25,130 nt of DNA from IMG/VR virus record IMGVR_UViG_3300025864_000048, positions 1-25,130 of that record; one strand, 5' to 3'. Below are positions 15,146-21,858 of the stretch, piece by piece. A model generated the notes under the pieces. It was not told where the DNA came from and ran no database searches. It was given only the letters and a program-made list of their open reading frames with translations. Position numbers and translations under genes: made by a program. This DNA comes from a virus. The stretch's first letter is position 1. Each line of letters starts with the position of its first letter.

Positions 15146-18100
15146 CTAAATTGGAAGAGGCAATTGACCTGGAATTCCGAATGTTTTTGCTCCTGCAGTT
15201 ACGAAATCTCTATACAAGAAAGAGACGTAAGGAATGTTTGTTGGTGATAATAATTCATATTTCGGGAATGGATCTTTTGCAATCATCGTATTCATTCCAG
15301 CGCTTAATGTTTTTTTATATGCGCTATAATTAATTACAGTTGTAGATAATGTATTTTTATATGCTGTCGACATCATCGGAGCATTCTGAAGTTTAAACTT
15401 CTTTGTTATTGAAGAAACTATGCTTTCATTTACATTATTGTCTAACTGATCAGCAATCTTAATGATTGGTTTAGTGTTCTTTAGAGTTATTCCAAAGTTT
15501 GCAGTGTTAGGAGTCATAGAAATTGGAAGAGGCGATAATGTTTTATCTATGTTATCTGTCATTGCACTTAAATTATCTAATTGTTTGTTTATTTGTTTTT
15601 CTGATTGCGTCAACGCAGGATCAACGTCTTTAGTTGAACTTCCTGATTTAAGCGCATTACTTAATACAGCAGATATTTTTTCCAATTTCCATTTTTTTGT
15701 TTTTAATGTAAAAATTGCTTCATTAAACACAAGATTCTTTTCAGTCCATGTTGCTAATTGCTGAGTGTATTGTTTATTTTTCGAAGCATCATCATTATAT
15801 TTTTTTGGTTTAGCCGCTTTAATATCTTTTAATTGTTTTTGAGATTTAATTAAATTATCTTTGACAACATCAAGTTTTGCGTTATTATCGTCCAATGCTT
15901 TCTTAATAAATGTTTTCTTTAAATTTTTAATATTTATTGAAATTGATTTTTTAAGAACATCAATTTCATTCTTTAATGAAATAGTTGGGTCTAACAAAGG
16001 CGTATGATAATTAGACGTCATATTTACAAATAACGTCCATGGAAAGAACCAGATGCCACATATAGTTAGTCCAATAACTAAGAACCCATATTTTGTAGAA
16101 ATTGATTTAAAAGGAATATACACAACAGGTAAACGAATAGGCTTAGGTATTAACCATCCAGTTGACCATCCAGTTGCAGGATTTGTAACACTTGCCAATG
16201 TAGCTAATGAACAATATCTTAACCAATATTTAATATCGCCATACCCATATTTAGACTTAGGATTTAAACGAGGATCTGTTTCAAGAGATTTACATACAGG
16301 TTCATCAGAAAGAATGTATAATCTTGCTTGAGCTCCTTTGTAATCTGTAATTGAATATATAGAAAACGTGTTTAAATTATCGATTAAATTTTCAATGTTT
16401 GTTATTTCAATAGGAAGTGAATCACGCTCTTTCCAAATATCCCCGAAAAACGTAGAAATAGTGTTTCCTTCTTTAATTGTTTCTAATAAAGGTTTTGATT
16501 CTTTTTTAAGTATCGTGTATTTTTGCACTAATTGATCTGCATCAATAAACAAATTAAATAAAAAGATTGCTCTATTAACTTGTATGATTTTATCATCAAC
16601 ATTTAATTTCTTATTTTTATTTGCATACCCTGTTAGCCAGGTTTTAACATCATCCATTTTTTTACTTGTTTTGTAAATAGCCTGCGCTTGATCAAACCAA
16701 GAGATAATAGTTGACTTATCAATAATCACTTGCAATAAATCATTTAATTTCTTTGTCAATTTTTCTTTTCCATAACTGTCAATAACAAATCTTTTACGAA
16801 TAATATCATCAATAATATTTGTGTATTGTATTTCTACAGGTGTAGGATTTACTAAGTCATGGAGTATACTCCCGATATCTAATGTATAATAATCGAATAA
16901 AATAAATTCATCAGGTCTTGCCAAAACAACTTTTGCATCATTTTTACTTTTAGTTGCCATTAATTGTTCGTTATTATAGAATAATTTGGCTGCATCTTCT
17001 AATTCTGTTTTAATTACGTCAAGCGTTTCATTTTTGGCATTCTTTTCAATATTATCTTTACCGGCTATTTGTTTTATTTGTTTTTCGTAATTCGCCTTAA
17101 TATTAGCAAAAGATTTTTTTGTAAGTCCGAATAGAACATCTACGCCAATAGCTAAATTCTTTGTTGCATGAGTTGATGCATCATCTGTAACAGAAACATT
17201 GAGTAACACAGGATATAATGATTCGATATAATAGTCTTTAAGAAAAGCATTAATGTAGTTTAATCGTTGATAATCTGCGTTTAGTAAATCAACTTGAGTT
17301 TGTAAGAAATTATCTTGATCTGAGATATCTCGTAATACAACTTCATTCACGCTTATTTTATCTACATATCCTGTTACTGGAGAAAATAAAGCTTTTCCTT
17401 CAAATGTAGCGATTCCTTTATCTTGAGTTAAAAATGCATCAGGCACAACTGTAGGAACAAATATCGATTTACTTATGTTTCGTACTATGGCGTATGTTGC
17501 TAAATCAGGAGATTGTGTTGCATCTATTACAACTTCGAGATTTTGATTGACTTCACATGAGATTGGATTTTGCAACTTCAACTCTATTGGTTCGTGTGGC
17601 ACTGGAACATCATCAGTGATCACAGGACAATTTAAACTAATTTGAAAAGGAATCTTATTAACAGACACATCGAATGCAGGCGTTAAATCAATACATACAT
17701 TTTCAGAAGCAATTGTTTGTAAAGTTGCATGTGATTGTTTTTGCAATATTTTTCTATTTGCGATATAAATCGTCGAGGTCAATGCAATCGCAATCAGAAT
17801 ATCATCTATTGTATTTAATCCTGAAAGTAAATCATTTATTTGTTTTGCTTCGATTTTAGATACGTTTTTGATTTGTTGTTTCAAAAGTCCGTACGTATTT
17901 CGTATAAGTTTTTGATTATATTTTGTTCTATGTGGTGATGGAAACTCAGTTGCAAATAAATCTTTTGTTATTGTAATTATATGAGCAAATAAATACGAAA
18001 ACGTTAATATCATAACTGTATTATTCTCGAATTTAAGAATTAATTTGTTTAATTTGTTATAATTAATTTTCGAATTAATATCGTTTACAGAAGTTGCTAA

Positions 18101-18418
18101 AGAAATAAAATCTCCTGAACTCAAATCGTTAGGTATCATAGGTATTAAACAAACTTTCAATAAATCATTTAAATCATCATCATCAACATTAGTAGAAGTG
18201 AAAGCAAGTATTGATTTAATTTGTGAACTTCCATTGATGAATTGTTTTATTTCATCTTTACTTTTATGAGATTGAGCAAATTTATTAAGCAAAGCTAATG
18301 ACGTAACGCTTAAAGCAATCAAAACGTCAGGCTTACTAAAAAATTGTTTCTGACGTTTGAATTCCTGTGTAAATTGTTTATTGAATTTATCGATTAATGC
18401 TTTTATAAACTTATTCAT
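15146..18418 (-). CDS. Large virion protein with membrane segment and coiled coil (1090 aa)
   Basis: The N-terminal 230 residues are helical with several moderately hydrophobic segments (about 31-46, 133-150 and 205-221). Residues about 338-358 (FEGKALFSPVTGYVDKISVN) resemble a biotinyl/lipoyl-like hammerhead strand pair, followed by a long helix, as in HlyD-type adaptors. Residues about 728-800 include a Trp/Pro-rich stretch and one strong hydrophobic segment (YGFLVIGLTICGIWFFPWTLF) that could span a membrane. Residues about 810-925 are lysine-rich and predicted coiled coil. It has no leader or handle and no visible peptidase or lysozyme motif. Its size and location among tail genes suggest a virion protein that may contact the host membrane during DNA entry; a tape-measure role is an alternative. 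Confidence 0.75.
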   Translation of the reverse strand: MNKFIKALIDKFNKQFTQEFKRQKQFFSKPDVLIALSVTSLALLNKFAQSHKSKDEIKQFINGSSQIKSILAFTSTNVDDDDLNDLLKVCLIPMIPNDLSSGDFISLATSVNDINSKINYNKLNKLILKFENNTVMILTFSYLFAHIITITKDLFATEFPSPHRTKYNQKLIRNTYGLLKQQIKNVSKIEAKQINDLLSGLNTIDDILIAIALTSTIYIANRKILQKQSHATLQTIASENVCIDLTPAFDVSVNKIPFQISLNCPVITDDVPVPHEPIELKLQNPISCEVNQNLEVVIDATQSPDLATYAIVRNISKSIFVPTVVPDAFLTQDKGIATFEGKALFSPVTGYVDKISVNEVVLRDISDQDNFLQTQVDLLNADYQRLNYINAFLKDYYIESLYPVLLNVSVTDDASTHATKNLAIGVDVLFGLTKKSFANIKANYEKQIKQIAGKDNIEKNAKNETLDVIKTELEDAAKLFYNNEQLMATKSKNDAKVVLARPDEFILFDYYTLDIGSILHDLVNPTPVEIQYTNIIDDIIRKRFVIDSYGKEKLTKKLNDLLQVIIDKSTIISWFDQAQAIYKTSKKMDDVKTWLTGYANKNKKLNVDDKIIQVNRAIFLFNLFIDADQLVQKYTILKKESKPLLETIKEGNTISTFFGDIWKERDSLPIEITNIENLIDNLNTFSIYSITDYKGAQARLYILSDEPVCKSLETDPRLNPKSKYGYGDIKYWLRYCSLATLASVTNPATGWSTGWLIPKPIRLPVVYIPFKSISTKYGFLVIGLTICGIWFFPWTLFVNMTSNYHTPLLDPTISLKNEIDVLKKSISINIKNLKKTFIKKALDDNNAKLDVVKDNLIKSQKQLKDIKAAKPKKYNDDASKNKQYTQQLATWTEKNLVFNEAIFTLKTKKWKLEKISAVLSNALKSGSSTKDVDPALTQSEKQINKQLDNLSAMTDNIDKTLSPLPISMTPNTANFGITLKNTKPIIKIADQLDNNVNESIVSSITKKFKLQNAPMMSTAYKNTLSTTVINYSAYKKTLSAGMNTMIAKDPFPKYELLSPTNIPYVSFLYRDFVTAGAKTFGIPGQLPLPI

Positions 18419-18983
18419 CTAATTTAATTTTGATTCTATTCATTTTAGTTGAATTTCCTGTGGTATATGAATAAACTGCTGTATTAAATTTAACTTTAAA
18501 TGGACGTACCTTTTGATGATATTTCTTTCCTTTACCCGAAACAACATAAGAAATTGTTATGTGTGGGTGAAAACCCGGGAAATTTTGTGTATTAGGAAGA
18601 TTCGCAAGTAAAGCTTCATAATACTTTTTTAACTCAGGAATAACAGGCACGTCATACTTAACTACATCATATTCATCATTACTAAATCCAGATATCGTAT
18701 CTATCGTAACGGTAATTGGTTTGAAAGTTGCTATAAACTTTTTAATATCTTGAGGATCAGTTTCATCCAAATGAATTCCAAATAAAAGAGTGCAATGTGG
18801 CGTATGTTCCAATCCGTAATCTTTGAGTTCATCATCATAAATATCTTCTTTATCAATTATTGCTAATTTTTTATTCCAATCAGGTATTTGAGTGTACAGC
18901 ATTACACACCCATACTCAGTTTTCTTTGATTGTGTTTTCTTCGCTTCCATAAGCCAATTTTTAAAAGCTATAAATTTATGCAT
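18411..18983 (-). CDS. 2H phosphoesterase-like protein with leader (190 aa)
   Basis: Two H-x-T motifs mark the 2H phosphoesterase fold: HTPHCTLLFG (His63, Thr65) and FHPHITISYV (His141, Thr143). They lie about 78 residues apart, in the expected two-lobe arrangement. The family includes LigT/ThpR-type enzymes, viral 2'-5' oligoadenylate phosphodiesterases and the T4 anti-CBASS protein Acb1. The likely reaction is hydrolysis of a 2',3'-cyclic, 2'-5' or 3'-5' linked nucleotide; the substrate is not set by sequence. The N-terminus MHKFIAFKNWLME has a hydrophobic-x-E site (L11-M12-E13) similar to the neighbouring metalloprotease gene, but no handle. It overlaps both neighbours by 8 bases. Confidence 0.85.
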   Translation of the reverse strand: MHKFIAFKNWLMEAKKTQSKKTEYGCVMLYTQIPDWNKKLAIIDKEDIYDDELKDYGLEHTPHCTLLFGIHLDETDPQDIKKFIATFKPITVTIDTISGFSNDEYDVVKYDVPVIPELKKYYEALLANLPNTQNFPGFHPHITISYVVSGKGKKYHQKVRPFKVKFNTAVYSYTTGNSTKMNRIKIKLDE

Positions 18984-19389
18984 TTTTCCAGTATTTATTT
19001 AAAATATTATCGTACTCCTTAGATTTGTCAAAACCTGGAACATCTTTAAAACTTTTATATCCCTTTTTCTTTAAATGTTTAAATTGATTAGTATATGCTT
19101 TAACTTCAGTACTATTGTACGGGTATTCCTTTCCATCATCTTTCCATCCTTTTGTATGATGTAATTTGTAATGCATCATTTCGTGTCTCATCCATCCTGT
19201 AGGATCCTTTTTATAATCGTAATCATCACGAATTCTTACAACATCATGATCAGCATCAAATTCAGTAGGGTCTTTTTTTTCTTTTTGCCAATCTGCTTTT
19301 TTAACAATTTGTATTGGCACATTAAAGCCATCTACATTAAAAGATTGTAATTCTTCAGATAACCACATTTTAAATGCTATAAAATTCAT
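18976..19389 (-). CDS. HExxH zinc metalloprotease-like protein with leader (137 aa)
   Basis: Residues 64-77 read TGWMRHEMMHYKLH. H69-E70-x-x-H73 is the zincin active-site pattern on a helix, and Glu95 in NSTEVKAY is a candidate third zinc ligand in the E-x-x-A/x-Y style. The preceding segment DADHDVVRIRDDYDY looks like the edge strand of a minimal metalloprotease. The N-terminus MNFIAFKMWLSE shares I-A-F-K-x-W-L-x-E with the next gene and ends in a hydrophobic-x-E site at residues 10-12; there is no handle. The gene is coupled to the 2H phosphoesterase gene by an 8-base overlap. Proteolysis of a host protein is plausible; the target is unknown. Confidence 0.82.
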   Translation of the reverse strand: MNFIAFKMWLSEELQSFNVDGFNVPIQIVKKADWQKEKKDPTEFDADHDVVRIRDDYDYKKDPTGWMRHEMMHYKLHHTKGWKDDGKEYPYNSTEVKAYTNQFKHLKKKGYKSFKDVPGFDKSKEYDNILNKYWKNA

Positions 19390-19398
19390 CTTATATTT

Positions 19399-19689
19399 TT
19401 ATTTTAAAGGTTTATATCGTTCTACAATTCTCCAATGTACTGAATCTTTAAAGATATCTTTGTTATCTTTGTTGAGATCTTCATGTTCATCTACAAAATC
19501 CCACAAAGCTTTTTTACTATTAGAGTGATATGCTATGAGAAAATTATCATACGTTAAATAATAACCTGATATATTTTTATTATACATATCTATGATTTTC
19601 TTTTTATTCGTGATAAATCCGCCAATGCCCATATCTTTTATGGGATCACTTTGTTCTGTGAATTTTTCGTTAACTAATTTAGCTCTCAT
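19399..19689 (-). CDS. Small leader-handle protein (96 aa)
   Basis: The leader MRAKLVNE is followed by KFTEQSDPIKDMGIG. A predicted cut after V-N-E leaves 88 residues. The body has a basic helix (TNKKKIIDMYNKNI), an aromatic strand (YYLTYDNFLIAYHS), an acidic segment (EHEDLNKDNKDIFKD) and a final strand VHWRIVERYK, consistent with one small alpha/beta domain. No family is recognised. The start coincides with the last base of the upstream gene's stop. It is the fourth of four small cargo-type genes read in a row after the gp5-like spike gene, just before the metalloprotease gene. Confidence 0.8.
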   Translation of the reverse strand: MRAKLVNEKFTEQSDPIKDMGIGGFITNKKKIIDMYNKNISGYYLTYDNFLIAYHSNSKKALWDFVDEHEDLNKDNKDIFKDSVHWRIVERYKPLK

Positions 19690-20141
19690 TATTTATCATA
19701 TTTTATTTGACTTTTTAATAAAGTTTTTATTTTTCTATTTTCGGGATTATCATCAGATAAATTATCCAATTCAGACTTATCAGTAAATGATTTGCTTACA
19801 ATTGCGCCATGTTCTAATAAACATTTAACCATGAGATAATCATCATTGAAAAAAGCATATCTTAACGGAATTTCAGCAGTGTCAGTATTATTTAAAATAT
19901 GAATATTTGCACCACATTCAAGTAAGTGAGATACAAACTTAACGTTATGCATTTCTATAGAAATAAGAAATAAATTATCAATACTATTATAATTATCTGT
20001 GATTGCTAATCCTACATTTTGCGAATCATCATCCATAAATTTTTTGCATTCACGTTTAATTAAACCCTTTATGCCTATGCCCATATCTTTTATTGGGTTT
20101 CCGCCTTCTGTAAATTTCTCATTTACGAATTTTGCTCTCAT
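19689..20141 (-). CDS. Leader-handle protein with ankyrin-like repeats (150 aa)
   Basis: The leader MRAKFVNE is followed by KFTEGGNPIKDMGIG, with N-P in place of D-P. Residues about 55-88 (LFLISIEMHNVKFVSHLLEC then GANIHILNN) and about 90-122 (PLRYAFFNDDYLMVKCLLEH then GAIVSKS) match the ankyrin helix-turn-helix pattern with the L-L-x-x-G-A loop. Two repeats are clear, and flanking helices could cap them. Ankyrin repeats mediate protein binding and have no catalytic role by themselves. The C-terminal tail is acidic then lysine-rich. It is spaced 1 base from the gene upstream and overlaps the next by 1 base. Confidence 0.83.
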   Translation of the reverse strand: MRAKFVNEKFTEGGNPIKDMGIGIKGLIKRECKKFMDDDSQNVGLAITDNYNSIDNLFLISIEMHNVKFVSHLLECGANIHILNNTDTAEIPLRYAFFNDDYLMVKCLLEHGAIVSKSFTDKSELDNLSDDNPENRKIKTLLKSQIKYDK

Positions 20142-20142
20142 A

Positions 20143-20586
20143 TTAATTATCGTATTTTATTAAAATGTATTCCCAATCTCCACCACTGTCTTCACTACTC
20201 CATTCTTCCCAACCTTTATTAAACAATGGCTTAATTTTTTTATCATATACATAAGTTAATTGATCTCTCCAATCACCATAATATTTGGCTGGAACTTTTT
20301 CATCATCAGGATTAAATCCAATTACTTTAATTCGTTTCTTTCCTAAAAGGAGGAAAAGCCAAAATAATTCTTCTTTTTGATCAAAATCTAAATAAATATC
20401 AAATGCGGCTCCATATTCATCATTTGCTAAGTCAGTAATAAAGTCTTCAATAACATCTTCTTCTTTATGCCCACGCATTTTTTCAATTTCGCGTTGAACA
20501 TATTTTTTACTAAACGCGCCTATGCCCATTTGTTTTACAGGGTCTCCGCCTTCGGTAAATTTCTCGTTTATAAATTTGGCTCTCAT
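20143..20586 (-). CDS. Leader-handle protein of unknown function (147 aa)
   Basis: The leader MRAKFINE is followed by KFTEGGDPVKQMGIG. The body is acidic with a helical first part (KKYVQREIEKMRGHKEEDVI), a segment FDIYLDFDQKEELFWLFLLL and a strand KKRIKVIGFN. The C-terminus is Trp-rich (GWEEWSSEDSGGDWEYILIK). It could be one alpha/beta domain with a charged binding surface. The acidic Trp-rich tail is reminiscent of DNA-mimic or protein-binding segments, but that is only an impression. The leader-handle sequence differs from the next downstream gene's at only a few positions, suggesting recent duplication or exchange of this segment. Confidence 0.8.
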   Translation of the reverse strand: MRAKFINEKFTEGGDPVKQMGIGAFSKKYVQREIEKMRGHKEEDVIEDFITDLANDEYGAAFDIYLDFDQKEELFWLFLLLGKKRIKVIGFNPDDEKVPAKYYGDWRDQLTYVYDKKIKPLFNKGWEEWSSEDSGGDWEYILIKYDN

Positions 20587-20587
20587 T

Positions 20588-21073
20588 TTAATGAAATTTC
20601 ATTATGATTGGCAATAATTGTTGTTTTGAATCGAATTCAATTACTGCATAAATATCTCCAATGTATTGCATCACATCATCATTGTCTTCAGGAACTTCAC
20701 CTTCATAAGTGTAATGCATTGTAATTAACTTTCCAGCTTTTGTTTTATATCCTTTTATTATTGAGTATTCGTTACGATGTCCAGATGTTTTTATGCTTTT
20801 ATTAAATATTTCCGTTCCTTCATCAATAGCTTTATTTATATCATCAATATTATCAGGAACACGCTTATATATATCACCCAAATAATAAATTTTCTCTATA
20901 GGTAAATTGAAAAAATCAGTTAAAATTTTTACTGTTTGATAATCTAAGGCATCAAGAACTCGAGTAATTTCTAATTTTGTTACTTGCTTTCTGAATTCTT
21001 CTATTCCTATTCCCATATCATGAACAGGATCGGAATCAGCATTAAATTTCTCATTTATAAATCGTGCTCTCAT
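20588..21073 (-). CDS. Leader-handle protein of unknown function (161 aa)
   Basis: The leader MRARFINE is followed by KFNADSDPVHDMGIG. Residues about 25-90 are helical (EEFRKQVTKLEITRVLDALD, ILTDFFNLPIEKIYYLGDIY) and about 100-161 are beta-rich, ending IYAVIEFDSKQQLLPIIMKF. No family motif is seen. The start codon overlaps the last base of the gp5-like spike gene's stop, so this cargo-type gene is directly coupled to a structural gene. The arrangement implies late expression together with virion proteins. Confidence 0.8.
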   Translation of the reverse strand: MRARFINEKFNADSDPVHDMGIGIEEFRKQVTKLEITRVLDALDYQTVKILTDFFNLPIEKIYYLGDIYKRVPDNIDDINKAIDEGTEIFNKSIKTSGHRNEYSIIKGYKTKAGKLITMHYTYEGEVPEDNDDVMQYIGDIYAVIEFDSKQQLLPIIMKFH

Positions 21074-21855
21074 TATACACTTATCATTACGTTTGTTGAT
21101 GTTGCTGATTGTTTAGCAGCTTCTACTAATCCCACATTTACTCCCGGAGTGGCGGGCATTTTAGCATCTAATGCAGTCGCCATTGTTGAAAGTAAAGCCC
21201 AGAATGGCTCAGCCATTAAAGCATGATTGTAAGGTCCAGGACCGATTTTTGTAGTTTGTGATCCGTTTACTTTCACCTCATCTGCTGTTACTTCGACTTT
21301 ACTTGCTGCCGAAATATTTACCTCATTCTTAGTCGATATATTTATCGTATCTGTGTCCATCTGAACAATTGAATCTCCGTTTGGAGTTGATAACGTAACT
21401 AAAGCGTCAGGAGTTATTTGAAAGAAAGAACTCTTGTAAAAAATCTGAAAACCACTTTTTCTTTGATAAATAACTGTAAGCTCTTCGCCCGGATCATATA
21501 ATAGAACATGAGTCCCTTGATAATCATCTTTAATTCTTTTTATTAAATCTGTATCGATATTTTGAATTGTCGTATATTCAGGAGCGTAAAGATCTCCATT
21601 ATTAAATTGAACTCTAACAAATTGCCCAACTTTAGGAACAGATAAAGAACCTGCGCCATTACCCGCAAATATTGTTGAGTTGATTGGAGTAACCCAAGGT
21701 AAGTGTTCGTCTTTTATTCCATCCATTAATCCAAGTGTACGAATCTGAGCTCTTCCAGAAAACGTAGGATCATTGGTGTTAATAACAATGCCAACCCAAT
21801 CGTTGTCGTGAAGGTCATTTTGAATAAAGTCTATATCTACTGAGTATTGTGGCAT
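21073..21855 (-). CDS. gp5-like baseplate spike protein, OB fold plus beta-helix (260 aa)
   Basis: Residues about 15-110 match the OB-fold of T4 gp5/VgrG-type spike proteins: WVGIVINTNDPTFSGRAQIR, then LPWVTPIN, then SVPKVGQFVRVQFNNGD and LYAPEY. Residues about 130-200 form short alternating strands (TLSTPNGDSIVQMDTDTINI, then STKNEVNISAASKVEVTADE), typical of the trimeric beta-prism needle. The C-terminal region (PFWALLSTMATALDAKM onward) is an amphipathic helix. No lysozyme domain is present, unlike T4 gp5. It has no leader or handle. The protein should form the central puncturing spike of the baseplate. Confidence 0.87.
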   Translation of the reverse strand: MPQYSVDIDFIQNDLHDNDWVGIVINTNDPTFSGRAQIRTLGLMDGIKDEHLPWVTPINSTIFAGNGAGSLSVPKVGQFVRVQFNNGDLYAPEYTTIQNIDTDLIKRIKDDYQGTHVLLYDPGEELTVIYQRKSGFQIFYKSSFFQITPDALVTLSTPNGDSIVQMDTDTINISTKNEVNISAASKVEVTADEVKVNGSQTTKIGPGPYNHALMAEPFWALLSTMATALDAKMPATPGVNVGLVEAAKQSATSTNVMISV

Positions 21856-21858
21856 AAT

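Noticed and set aside
15146-18418. M23 or other cell-wall peptidase in the 1090-residue protein
   Set aside because: No H-x(n)-D / H-x-H zinc motif or other catalytic signature is visible.
21073-21855. Lysozyme domain in the spike protein as in T4 gp5
   Set aside because: No catalytic Glu/Asp lysozyme pattern or extra ~160-residue insertion is present between the OB fold and the beta-helix.
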